From: Lathyrus oleraceus
Lineage: Eukaryota; Streptophyta; Magnoliopsida; Fabales; Fabaceae
DNA length: 64,000 nt
Reading direction: 5' to 3'
Assembly: GCF_024323335.1 (NCBI RefSeq)
Contig: NC_066579.1
Coordinates: 4,107,001-4,171,000, forward strand
This document shows positions 23,076-34,379 of the stretch, piece by piece. Numbering within the stretch: position 1 is the first letter of the stretch; the number at the start of each line of letters is the position of its first letter. The translations under genes and the position numbers were made by a program. The notes beneath the pieces are model-generated. The model made no database searches and was not told where the DNA came from. It was given only the letters and a program-made list of their open reading frames with translations.

Positions 23076-26000
23076 CAAATAACAGCTGTTGTAACTCCAG
23101 CACCTGTACCATCCAGAATGTCCTACTGGCATCTGCTTCCATATTTCCTTATGACTGTAAGTTTCAGAAGGAAATAAAAATATTGTCCAAGGCAATGTCA
23201 TGACATCCGGTCAGACATTCTTCTGCTCACTCAGCCTTGACACATACCACATCATCCCACTAGCTAACAGGTTTCCAAACCTTGCTATCTGAGAACACAT
23301 AGACCACAAGCTTGATGATTACTTGCAGTGCAAGGACAGAACTCCCCCTGTCATGAACAACCTACTCTCCTCTTGAAACTGGGAGATCACACATGATCAT
23401 ATCCAACATCCCAAGGTTGGACCTTCACATACTTCCTGATTCAAAGAGAACCCAGACCACTTGATGAATGGAAAACATAAGACGCATCTTCATGTCTTCA
23501 AGAGCACACCCTCTGTTCAACCCTCTTGGCTGAACACATCCACACTCTGTGTCACTCTCTCTTCTAACCAGAACAGAAAACCACTTCACAAAATGTTCTA
23601 ACATTAGTTGGGACATCCTCACAACATAACAGGGCACACCAGCTTAGTCCAAAAGAGCCAGACACAAATTGGGACACATACATTCTCATCCCATTACAAG
23701 AGATAATCTTCCATAGATAGCTTAGAACTCCTACCACAAGCTCCAAGAGATGAATAGAGAGACATCTCCTTTTGTCTTCAACTTACTACTTTTCTGCTCA
23801 AAAGTAATTTGTCTCAGACTTTCCTCAAGAATAATCAGCTGCCATATGTTGATTATCTTGATCCTTCGAACTCACTTCTGAGATAGACCAAATGCCACTG
23901 GTTGATTACCTCCTTCATGAATCCTCATATGAAAAAGTCAAATGCCACTTTTTGACCTCTCCAAGTTTATCAGACTTCTCCCAAAGATATTCTGACCTTC
24001 CAAGTGAGATTTGAACTTCAAGCTTTTTGAAGTGTCCAATCTACAACCCTGTAGACCCTTCTATCTCAAGTTGATGTGCCACTTCACCAACTAAGAATCT
24101 GATGTTGAACCAAATGTCACAACATTGTGTTTTGACATCCAGCTGTTGAATTCAGCTCCTTCTTCTGCCACTTGAAAGAACTTCCTCCCTTCACAGAACA
24201 AGAGTTCAATGTTCTCATAGACTTGATTGTGGAACCAAGTTTGAGTAAACAACCTCCATCCTGCAGGTTTGTGGTTAAGTCATCCAAGTTCACACCTTGA
24301 TGAATCTCTGCTTCTTCTCCAAAGGCATTAGACACTCTGGTGCATGAGTCTTCAGAAGGACCAGTTAGAGACTAACCCTTCAGCTATACCAAGGATTCCA
24401 CGTCCTAAGGCAAGGCTGTTTCCATGATGTCAAGAATGCTGCCACTTGTTCTTGACTCCACAGTGTGCATAAGCTAATGCACTTCCTTACCTAGATCAGA
24501 AATAAACTGATCCAAGTAACCACCATCAAGACTATGATGTCTTCTTCTTCTTGTACATACCAAGGCTGAACATGTTTCTTGCCAGGAAACCTTTTCAGAG
24601 ATCATATGCTTTTGCTGCCACCAAAGAGATAGATCATAAGCCAATGTACTATCCTTCCTGTGATTCTGCACAGGGTCTTGAAGAAGTGATGTTCCAACAT
24701 CTTTAAGAACATCAATTATCTTGAGCTCCAAGGATAATCAATTAAACACTTGTACTTGGCACAAGTAGACATTGATCTTAAATCCTTTCCCAATTATCCT
24801 TTCAGATACTTCCACCATAAGACTACTTTGAAAGTACTCTTCTTGTGTCAACATCTTCTGCTTGCAAGCACCTCGACAATTTTGAACGTCTTCCCAGATT
24901 AAATTCACCCTTAGGAATAAGAGAGATGAATTCTTCCTTGCAAATGTGTCACACAACCACCAGAACCCATGTGACACAGGTCAACAGCCAACCAGACCCT
25001 AGGCTGACCAGACTTGAGGAGGTTAACCAAAACTCCCCCTCAACTTAACAATCATGGAAACTCTACACCAATAACCATGCATTGTATATAAATGTCTCAA
25101 CCTGACATACACCATCCCTACCAGTGGCAACTAACTCTATGAGTTATACCTATACATACTCCATTCACACCAATCAGACTCCAGCTGACCATAAGTACTA
25201 GTGATACAAAACAGCACCAGTCAATGGTAAATATGCATTGCTAGAGCATACTACCTTAACTAACCTCTGAATCTTCATATTCTCACTCCTCGAAAGAACT
25301 GCCACTTCTGAAACGTGGTGTTTGAATAACAAGATTCATGGTTCCAATCCTCTTAAATGGTATAGCAATCAGGTTATCCCATTATTGACTACTAACATCC
25401 TGGGGACTTATCTTCCAACACAACATAGTACTTCAGGGAACAACTATCCAACCCTGATCAATCAACAGGAATATGCCAAACAGCAGGAGATTGCACAATG
25501 TCACATCTCAACCAGCTCAACTTCTAGAGATCAGACTTCTAAAGGTGACCTTCTTGAGCACATACACAGTTGACCCTACCCTTGTCAACTTAGCACACAC
25601 AGATGTCTCCTCTTCTAGGTCAGGAGTAGGTTCCAAACAGAAGTATCCCTTTGTTTGATACCTAAAAACATCTGCTCTTCAACCAGTAGCTGCATACTTG
25701 TTGAACAACATGTTCTAACATCGCATAGAACATTAGTTCCACCTCCTTGGAACAAACCTTCCTTGAAGGTCTTCAAGGTCTTCATACACCCTACTCAAGT
25801 GAGTAAAAGAATCAGTGATTAAGTGATTCTTACCATCCTGAAGTGAGAACGTCATGATGAGTGGACTTGAGGAGACTCAAGTATCTTTGACATCTTCAGT
25901 AGATTATGATGAGATCTTGAATACAACAGCCTTTCATCCACATGAGGGGAAACAACATCAGAGTTTGAGTTTTGCCAGGTATTATGCAGCGGAAATCATA

Positions 26001-26291
26001 ATACAACTCAACCTATGAACACACACTTCACCAGATCAGCCTCCAAGACCATACCAAGTTTGAATGTGATTCAATACTGGCACAACTGTCCCACACACAG
26101 GCCAATTGCCACCCTCCAGAGACAGGTACACACCATTCCTGTCATGAACAGTCCATCCACCTACTTCAAGGGACCATTCAGGGAAATTACAGAACCTTTC
26201 ACAGGTTCCAGCATCAGTACTAACATAACTCCTTGCAAGATACCAGAAAGTATCACCCATGGATCTCATCCAGAAGCAGAACAGGATGCCT

Positions 26292-26303
26292 GCTCTGATA
26301 CCA
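26292..26303 (-). other. LARD primer binding site (tRNA-iMet type)
   Basis: Reads TGGTATCAGAGC on the minus strand, two bases inside the 5' LTR: a perfect match to the usual initiator tRNA-Met PBS. Confidence 0.9.
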
Positions 26304-26305
26304 AT

Positions 26306-28010
26306 TGAAATTCTGGTGTAGTCAGAGTTTAGATGTTCTACTCCAAGTAATGACATCTGATCTAACATTGTTACTAATATAGCAAGACGGTTATACAAAT
26401 TAAAATCTAGTACTGATAAGCACACATTCACAGATGTCCCGACATCTGCTACTATATCACCATAGAGTGGAAGAACACCCATTTCTGTCCATCTGGTACA
26501 AAGGCACAGCAGAGATCAAACATGATGTCTCAACATTGATTTGAACATCAGCTGTTACAGCATTACAGTTTGACCTTATTTTATAACCGACAGAGTTATA
26601 ACGTGCAGAAGGTAAAAACACAAGTAATTGTTAACCCAGTTCGGTGCAACATCACCTACGTCTGGGGGCTACCAAGCCAGGAAGAAGATCCACTATCAGT
26701 AGTATTAATTCAAAGCTAAACTCACCCGTTTACAACTCTTCACTTAATCCCTACCCAATGCAATCTATACCTAGGAACTCCTAGATAGAAACCTCCAGTT
26801 TCCATTCCTATCACTACAATCACAATGTAATGGTAAACGACTTGAACTTGCTTCACAGCTTCATTCAAGACCATAATCACTCTTGCCTACAGGCTTTGAG
26901 TTACAAATACTCTCAGCTTTGAACACTGAGAAACACATGGTAACCTTCCCACAGATTGGGAGGTTTACCTTACACACACCCCTAAAAATTCATTCTAAGA
27001 GGCTTACAAATACTAGGTTACAAAGTGCTATTTATAACCTAATCACCCAACTGGATTTGGGCCTTCAGAAAATCGCAGCAACTTGTTCTTTGCTGTTACA
27101 AAGTCAGCAAAAACTTTCTGCTACAAACAAGGTCTTCAATCCTAAAATCTCTCCATATATATCTCCTTATTTTGAGCCTATATATATTCCAAGACCTCCA
27201 TAAATAATGCCACATAGGATTCTAACTAATTTCCAGATATTAGTGTGCTAACAAATAGGCTATTTGTTAGGTTCCTTAATTGTAGCTTGGTTGTTGGTTT
27301 CCTGGATTTTAGCCTGAGAAAACTGCTGAAACAGAAAAACTAAACAACCTACAATATAGCATATGCTGTCAGGAATGAATGTCACAACATTCAGCTTGAC
27401 ATCAAGGACCATATGCTAAGTCTGTTTTTCCTGAAAACAGACTGTACATAATTTGCTGAACTGTACAGGACCAACCTGTCCATTCTACAGTAGCAGCTTA
27501 CAATAATAAATGTCAAGGCATCCAATTTGACATTTACACATTTAGCCTTAAGTCAGTTCTGTTTTCCTCTTGAAGAACAGACTCAGAAACATACTGAAGT
27601 GTAGCAGAACTCCACTCTGTTTATTGTTCAGTATATGCTGTCAATGATGAATGTCATAACATCCAGTTTGACATTCAGACAGTAGGCCTTATGCCAGGTC
27701 TGGTATTTCCTTGATAACCAGACTGAAAATAAACACTGAGTTCTAACAGAACACCAACTGTTCTATTCCTCAGTATTTGCTGACAGGGATGAATGTCACC
27801 ACATCCAATTTGATATTCAACAAATCCTGTATTAGCTAATCCTGCAGTAAACTACTCAAGTGTGTCATGACATCAGTCAAGACATCAGAGTACAGTTAGA
27901 TATTCTAACCTACAATGCAGTCACACCTTCACACCATGTCATGACATCAGTCAAGACATTAGAATCCAGCTAGTGTTTTACCATACAATGCAGCCAATTA
28001 AACACCTACA
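26306..28010 (-). repeat. LARD 5' LTR (1705 bp)
   Basis: Same length and nearly the same sequence as 20577-22281. The adjacent PBS makes it the 5' LTR. The ORFs at 21154-21522 and 26883-27203 are duplicate chance frames in the two LTRs. Confidence 0.93.
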
Positions 28011-28601
28011 ATTTTATTTATTTATTTTTAAGTCATTTTTCACCACAGTTGAAATTTTCAATTGTGATGAAAAGTAACGTCTGATCATATGTTCGAATCT
28101 TAGTACCTACAATTTTGTTTTTATTTATTTATTAAAAGACATACAACAATAGTTGTTTAAAGTAACCGTTATGTAAGGTTGAGACATACAATAACAGTTG
28201 TTTAAACTACCGGTTGTGATAGGTTGTAACCTACAATTTTATTTTTATTTATTTTAGAACCACTTTATATAAGTGTGTTTATTGAGTTTCTTTCTCGTTC
28301 TTAAACAAATTTTTGTCGTCCATTTAGTGAATACCAATGCTCAAGACACTACCATTAATGATCCGCGTGAAACCTAAAACTTAGATGAACCTCCAACTTA
28401 GACGAACTTCATCTTCTACCTCCAAACATCTTCTTCCATTTACGACACTCTATTTCTACACTAAAACAAGCTCGAAAACATAATTTCTTCCAAAAACCAA
28501 ACTCGAAAACATCATTTCTTTCATTAACAAATTTCAGAACTCCATCACCTTTTTTCCAACTTGAATGAGACAAAGAAAACATGGATTCAAGTTAGGAATA
28601 T

Positions 28602-28802
28602 TAGTTGTTATTGTTCTTGTCGTTCTTTTCGTTTATGTTGTTGTTGGTGTTGTTGCTCTTGTTGTTGTTGGTGTTGTTGTTCTTGTTATTGTTCTTGTTG
28701 TTCTTGTTGTTATATTGTTCTTCTTCTTATTGTTGTTGTTGTTGTTATTGTTCTTGTTGTTCTTTTTGTAGTTCTTGTTGTTGTTCTTCTTATTGTTGTT
28801 CT
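28602..28802. repeat. GTT-rich low-complexity tract
   Basis: About 200 bp of 'gttgttcttgttgtt'-type triplets inside the short CACTA-like element. It gives long but meaningless Leu/Val- and Cys-rich frames. Confidence 0.9.
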
Positions 28803-29054
28803 ACTGATGCATTTTTTTATTAAATACATACAACAGCGGTTGTTTAAAGTAACTTTGTGATAGGTTGAAACATACAACAACGGTTGTTTAAAATAACTGT
28901 TTTTGTAGGTAGCATGCTACTTGACTTATAATCATGGTTGCACGACCTTGGTGAAAATCATCATACATACAATCACACCTTATATCACAATGATTAAGCC
29001 AACGTAGTGATATCTCTTTTTCAATCGTTATGATAGGTATTTTTCGTAATAGTG

Positions 29055-29860
29055 AGAAAAACTTAAAAAAAGATGATCATGTAAGAGAGGCAAAATAAAT
29101 TACGATTCAAGGAATGGTAGGAAAAATTAGAGAGAAAGGAAAAATATGGATGAGATTGAGAAAAAAGGAAATCCGTTAAAAACAAAAATCTTATAAGATT
29201 TAAATGTAGGTTTTCCCCCTCCCTCATTCCTCGTGCATGAATTTAATTTGACCAATTCGGCTCATAAGACCTTAAATTAGTTAAATATATGAAGTAATTA
29301 GGAAACATGCATAGTATTTTAGAAATTATTATTATTGTATGTTGTAATGATATAATTTCATTTGATTGAATATGTTTAGTGATGTTAGGGTTTTTATTTC
29401 TATTTGAATTTCAATCTTCCACTGTAAAATCATGTTGATCGTATGTTTGACTAATAAGTATAAAAATTTATTCAATTGAACAAGTGATATAAGAGAGTAT
29501 AATTTTGCAAACTCGAAATTGCACACCCTATTAGTAGTTTACTCATAACACTTTCTACATAAATTCTTTGAAAATTAAATTGAATCATAAAAAACTATAA
29601 GAAATTATCTACAAAATAGACACTAGAATCATTTGAATTCACTAATTATAGTAAGAGAAATTTAGGTCCCAAGTTTGATGAGATTTCTTGTTTTTACCTA
29701 TGCACATTAAACAATATCAATTGGACATACTCATTTCAAAAAATCTTATTAGAAAATAATGCATGTATAAAGGATGATTTAGAGAAAAGAAAAGAATGCA
29801 GAGAATTTGAGAAAAATATAAACTTTTGAAAAAATACATCGGATATATCGGCCTATAAAA
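29055..29860. other. AT-rich region without recognised genes
   Basis: No coding or element signal that I can support. The right-hand part may belong to the LTR-like fragment that follows. Confidence 0.5.
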
Positions 29861-30284
29861 ATCATGTATCGACCTATTCGATGGATAGATCGATCTGTCA
29901 AAAGTCACGTGTCGACCTATGACTGTTATGCGCTCCCTATGTGTCGACCTAAAGTGTTGACACATGAGACAGAAGCTACAAGCTTTAATATTGTAACATA
30001 CATGTCAACCTACAGAATGCATGTGTTGACCTATAGCCAAGAAAGTTTTTCCATAGGTCGACCTGTAATTGCATGTGTCGACCTCTAATACTTTTTTTCC
30101 ACAAAAAATGATTTTTCATGCATGTTTGATGCTTGAGACCTTTTCCAAGTTGTTTTCAAATACTTTTATGTTTCCTAATGTTAAGATGCACATAGAGAAT
30201 TAGAGGATACCGTCAAATATACATTAACGCTAAAGTATCCTAGTTTTGACATCATACAAAACACATCTAACGGAAGTAGCACTC
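29861..30284 (-). repeat. Unclassified LTR-like fragment with repeated 'tgtcgacct' motif
   Basis: Between about 29876 and 30088 the motif 'tgtcgacct' (or 'tgttgacct', 'tgtcaacct') appears seven or eight times at irregular spacing. The segment abuts the integrase of gypsy A at about 30284, where the integrase frame ends abruptly, so it is probably the end of another element that truncated gypsy A. I cannot assign its family. Confidence 0.4.
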
Positions 30285-30770
30285 ATAGTAATTACTTCTT
30301 CCTGGTCAACATTAGGCAAATGGATGACTTCTATCCACTTAGTGAAATAATATCTCAATCAATATATATCTATGCCCTTTAGATGATGATGGCTTAATCT
30401 TGCCTATTATATCCAAAACCCATCCTCTAAAAGGCTACGACTTAACTATTGAGTGTAACTCGCTCGCAGGTACATGTTGGATACCTGAATGCCTTTGTCA
30501 TTCTTGACAATCTTTGGTGAAGTCTATGCAATCCTTCATCATAGTTGATAAGTAATCCCCAAGTCGACACAACAACCATTTTATATTATGGCCTGCTTGA
30601 TAAGAGCCACATAATCCTCTGTGCACCTTAGATATTGCTAAGTATGCTTAGGTTTTGCCAAGGCACTTAAGAAGAATCCCCTTAGGGGTTTTCTTAAACA
30701 ACTTGTTCCCCATAATCACATAACTCAGGGTTTTGTATTTGATCTTTCAATGTGTCATTCCCATTGGATT
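30285..30770 (-). pseudogene. Gypsy A integrase remnant
   Basis: The minus-strand translation contains HRGLCGSYQAGHNIKWLL, a remnant of the integrase zinc domain, then VPASELHSIVKS and PFRGWVLDIIGKIKPSSSKG, the start of the integrase core characteristic of Tat/Ogre-like elements. Stops are frequent. The frame is lost at about 30284, before most of the catalytic residues. Confidence 0.8.
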
Positions 30771-30801
30771 ACCCAAGTATTTTACAATGGGTTTTCACCA
30801 A

Positions 30802-31090
30802 TCATTGTCTGGCACTAGGTAAATGGCCAAAACTTTGAAAGTCTCGAAATCTTTTAAAAAAGTCAGAATTTTCTAAGTTTGATGATATATTAGTTTCAGT
30901 TTCGTCCGCCCCCTCAAGTTTTGACATTGGCAATGTCTCTGAAGAGATGTCTATTGAGATTAGCTTATCTTTGATTTCAACCAAATCCTCCAGTCTCTCC
31001 TTAAAGATTTTGTAACCTGAAGCAATCTGATCTAACTCATTTGCCTCTTAATTCTCCAGTTGAGGTATATGGTATATAGAGACGTGGTCA
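30802..31090 (-). pseudogene. Gypsy A RNase H C-terminus and linker to integrase
   Basis: The minus strand from 31090 reads HVSIYHIPQLEN, a stop, then EANELDQIASGYKIFKERLE: the end of the archaeal-type RNase H and the start of the linker. It continues the sequence interrupted at 37940. An open stretch at 30802-30984 (EIKDKLISIDISSETLP...) is the acidic linker before the integrase. Confidence 0.75.
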
Positions 31091-31869
31091 CACTACTACA
31101 AATATTACATTTTATGATGAAGTTTTCACCCCAGTAATTGAAAAACCGAGGTTAAATGACCTGAAACGCGCTATATATTATTTTTTTTAAAGAAATTTTA
31201 TCTTTCACCTTGGTTTTCTAGGAAAACCAACGTAAAATGTTGTTCAGCGTTTGAGCTTTGATTTCCAGCTCCTGCAATTTTAAGTTTTATTTACAACTAA
31301 AAATGCGCCTTTATTTTTTATACATTTTAGGATGGATATTATCCCTCGGTTGTTGAAGAAAAACGAGATAAAAACTCTAAAAACAATTTTTTTTCTTTCA
31401 GAATTATAATGTTTTGTCTCATTCATTTTTTGCACCCTAGCGAACTAAAGGAACCCATTCTTCTCCAACAAACGAAGGAGTTTACCAAGACTCAGAACCA
31501 CCATCCTTCTTCTCCGAGGATGAAGTAGGCTTGAATTCTTCTCTGTTAAGTCTCTCATCAGATTTCTGGTATGTACAAATTCTCCATTACCGTTGTTGTT
31601 GTTTTCGTCATTGATGTTATAGCCTTAAGTCATTGTTGTTCCTTCTTGATGTTGTTGCCATATGTTGTTGTTGTTATTATTATGGTTTTTGAGACTTATA
31701 TTGTTTACTATAATGTTCTTATGGTATTTGTTGTTGTTTTGGTAGTTATTGTTGGTTGTGTACTATTTTTATTTTATTTGCATAAGTTGTATGTGATTAT
31801 GGATCATAGTAAGATGACAACCAACCGATTAAGTAAAGAGTATGAGAATTGAGTGATTCATTCTTGATT

Positions 31870-34360
31870 TTACGGGTGAAGCACCGCGAAAAATGCAGAG
31901 TTGCCACCTGATTTTATTTATTCTGAAAGAAAGGGAAAATAGCGATAAAACCCCAAATGAGAGAAATGGTCTCGCAACCAAGAGAGGATTCAGAAGTCGG
32001 TTATGCAAGGGGAAGGTATTAGCACCCCTCACATCCATGGTACTCCATGGGAACCACTTGCTTGTATCAAATGCGTATGGATGTTTGTTTATCTGTAAGT
32101 TGCCTGCTATCAGAAGTGAGATGAAAGAATGAGGTGGAAGAGAAAATAAGTTTTAAGTTAGTGTGATCGCCAAGGATTTGGGCCCTTGTGCCTATGTATC
32201 CTCATATGTGTAATAAGGAAGTCAGAGCTTCGTAGTTCATCTCAAAAATGGAGTATTTGTTTGGTTGTTTTTACTGAACAATATTGACATTTGTGCGCTA
32301 CTGTTCGCTTGCTTGTATACTCTGTCATAGGAGCGAAAAGTATTTGCTTGTTTGCGGTAAAGTGGATACGCTTGGTTTGCACTCTAGCAGTTAAACATTA
32401 CTTGCTCGCACATGGAGGCTTAAGCTTCACTCACGGTAGAACGGAAGTAACACATTCTTATTGAAAGGTTTTGATGAGTGCACTAAGGCAAGAGATGATT
32501 TGATTTGTTGGGGTTCATTTTATGTACGAAGACAAGCATCCGACCCTTGGCTAGATATAGTCAACGATCCAATAACTCGGGAGTTGAGAGGACAATGTTG
32601 TCCTAACCACTCTTTTTCATCCAAAAAGAGATTTGAATTATGAAGAGAGTTTGGCATATCTAATCATTGGAACTTAGAGGGTGACAAGTATCAGACCCTT
32701 GACTAAGTATGGTCAACAATCAGAGTACTTGGGAATCGAGAGGACAATAAAGTCCTAACTACTCTTTTTCTCCCTCATAGCATATAAATCTAACTTTTTT
32801 GGATCATTAGATGTTTTAAGGGGGAAAGTCAAGTGTCGGGTCCTCAGGCTAGGTATGGCCGACAACCCAAGTACTTGAATGATTTGTACAAACACGTACA
32901 CCCCATTTGGCATTCCAATTTGTTATGAAAATGGTTTTGAAAAAGGTACTTGACGTTGGATCAAGCATTTGAATTTATTATGAAAATAGTGTATGAAGAA
33001 TGGAGGTGAGTGATGGAATAAGGTTAAGATGATAGTGGAGAAGAGATGATAGAACAAGTTTGAGAAAGGAATGGAGAAGAGATGATGGAAGGGATCATGT
33101 AACAGATGGAAAATGCTTGACGTTGGATCAAACATTCACGTTACAATGGTGTGAGTTTTATTCGGAAAATAAACTTGACGTTAAATCAAGTACCTTTTTG
33201 TTTCTTTTGAAATGCATTGTTTATCGTTTTGTATTTTATCCTTTTTGATTAACATGCATGATGAACTAACTAGGAAACAATAAATCTAAGCTATTACATT
33301 ACTATGGGGTGGGGGAACATTTAACCCACAACGGGGGGATGGATCCACACAATACAACATAAAGGAATAAGAAGAAAATACAAGTTATAAACTACTAAAC
33401 TATGTACCATGCCTAAAGCATACAAGTGGCATGGTACTTCAAACAATTCAAGGTTATTGAATGAGAATGAAGCATGACTAGCTAGGAGTGAGCTTGAATC
33501 CCAATGTCATATGTGGACACAATACAACAAATGGGTTAGCACGAGATTAAGCCAAAATAATGAAAATGATGTGCCAATATATAAGTACATACAATGGTTA
33601 AATTCGATTCAAAAGGTAATTCATTAATCAATGAAAAACAATCAAAGATCAATCCTATGATCATGAAAAATGAAATTAAGCATACAAAGTATTCATCACC
33701 TAAATTGAAATGGGATTTTCAAATTACAATAGGATCATTAATCAACGAATCAATTAAATGAACAATTAAAGTGAACATTAATCCTAAAGGTTAAAATATA
33801 CCTAAGCATGAATTAAGATCAAAAGCAAATGGGAAATTCATAATCTACATCAAGAATTGAATCTAATCCACATGGATATGTGCAATCATCATACAATAGT
33901 CAAAAATTGAATGAAAATTCAACCTATGGTCTAATCATGATACAATCCAAATTAACCATATTAATCCACACAAAATTCACAAAATGAAATAACCAAAATC
34001 TAATGACTAAATTTTACTCATGGCATGGTTAATCAAATCAAGTAAATTCCGGAAAATCAATAAGAAAAACAAAATATAATCTAACATTTTGATTAAACTT
34101 GATTAAACCTAATTATTCTAATCAATCTAACTATGGATCAAATCTAATCACAACAAGAAATTGTTAATCCTAATTAACAAAATCTAAAAAAACCTAATGT
34201 AAACACGATTAAAAGAAAAATCAGCGACAATGAGATTAACTTTAACAAGAAACTAAGGAGGATTTAGCAAGGATTAACTAGGGAACTTTAACATGGGCCA
34301 TGGGTAAATTTACTGAAGGGGGTATGAATGGTTTATTTGGGTCTTGGCCCAAACCTCACA
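31870..34360 (-). repeat. Ogre/Tat-like LTR fragment inside the CACTA element
   Basis: The plus-strand segment 31885-32040 (cgcgaaaaatgcagagttgc ... ggtattagcacccctcacat) is the reverse complement, with substitutions, of the 3' part of the LTR at 57879-59565 (59340-59545 there, including taataccttcccttcgcata). The remainder, to about 34358, has the texture of a long LTR: duplicated blocks such as 'gagaggacaatgttgtccta' near 32587 and 'gagaggacaataaagtccta' near 32739. The far end (rc TGTGAGGTTTGGGCCAAGAC) could be the LTR start. I could not confirm a target duplication; boundaries are approximate. Confidence 0.5.
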
Positions 34361-34379
34361 AAAAAATCCAAGAACGTAA

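Larger units (their letters stand above)
22282..26305 (-). other. LARD internal region, non-coding
   Basis: About 4.0 kb with no recognisable retrotransposon protein in any frame. The longest frames (up to 97 codons, e.g. 26015-26308 +) show no domain and have the composition of chance ORFs. It contains the 78-bp direct duplication at 22913-23075. Confidence 0.7.
20577..28010 (-). mobile_element. Young LARD-type LTR retrotransposon without coding capacity
   Basis: 7434-bp element with two LTRs of exactly 1705 bp flanked by a perfect duplication ATTTT (20572-20576 and 28011-28015). The PBS and PPT orientation shows it runs on the minus strand. The 4.0-kb internal region has no gag, protease, integrase, RT or RNase H that I can find in any frame, which fits the LARD class (large retrotransposon derivative). 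The PPT (TTTGCCAAAGGGGGAG on the minus strand) and long LTR resemble SIRE/Maximus copia elements, so one of those is the likely helper. That is inference only. Confidence 0.85.
20476..29054. mobile_element. Short CACTA-like element (non-autonomous), interrupted by the LARD
   Basis: The right end, read inward on the minus strand, is CACTATTACGAAAAATACCT, a CACTA-type terminus (29054 inward). The left end near 20476 (ttttattactaaaatacatt) matches it imperfectly and has lost the CAC. Sub-terminal repeats of the kind 'acatacaacaacggttgttt' occur near 28140, 28185, 28825 and 28870, as is usual for CACTA elements. Sequence on both sides of the LARD belongs together: 'gtgaaaagtgacatctggtc' at 20522 and 'gatgaaaagtaacgtctgat' at 28068 are copies of one repeat. 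Without the LARD it is about 1.15 kb and has no transposase. Confidence 0.55.

Noticed and set aside
22891..26482. Minus-strand frames of 70-148 codons in and beside the LARD interior
   Set aside because: No gag, protease, RT, integrase or RNase H motif could be found; composition and overlap suggest chance frames.
20577..28010. Duplicate ORFs of 122 and 106 codons at 21154-21522 and 26883-27203 (+)
   Set aside because: They lie antisense in the two nearly identical LTRs of the LARD; their similarity follows from LTR identity, and no domain is recognisable.
28561..28860. Hydrophobic or Cys-rich ORFs of 68-99 codons
   Set aside because: They are three frames of one GTT/CTT microsatellite.
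31571..31852. 93-codon Val-rich ORF resembling a membrane protein
   Set aside because: Encoded by a low-complexity GTT-rich stretch in the CACTA element; no conserved features.
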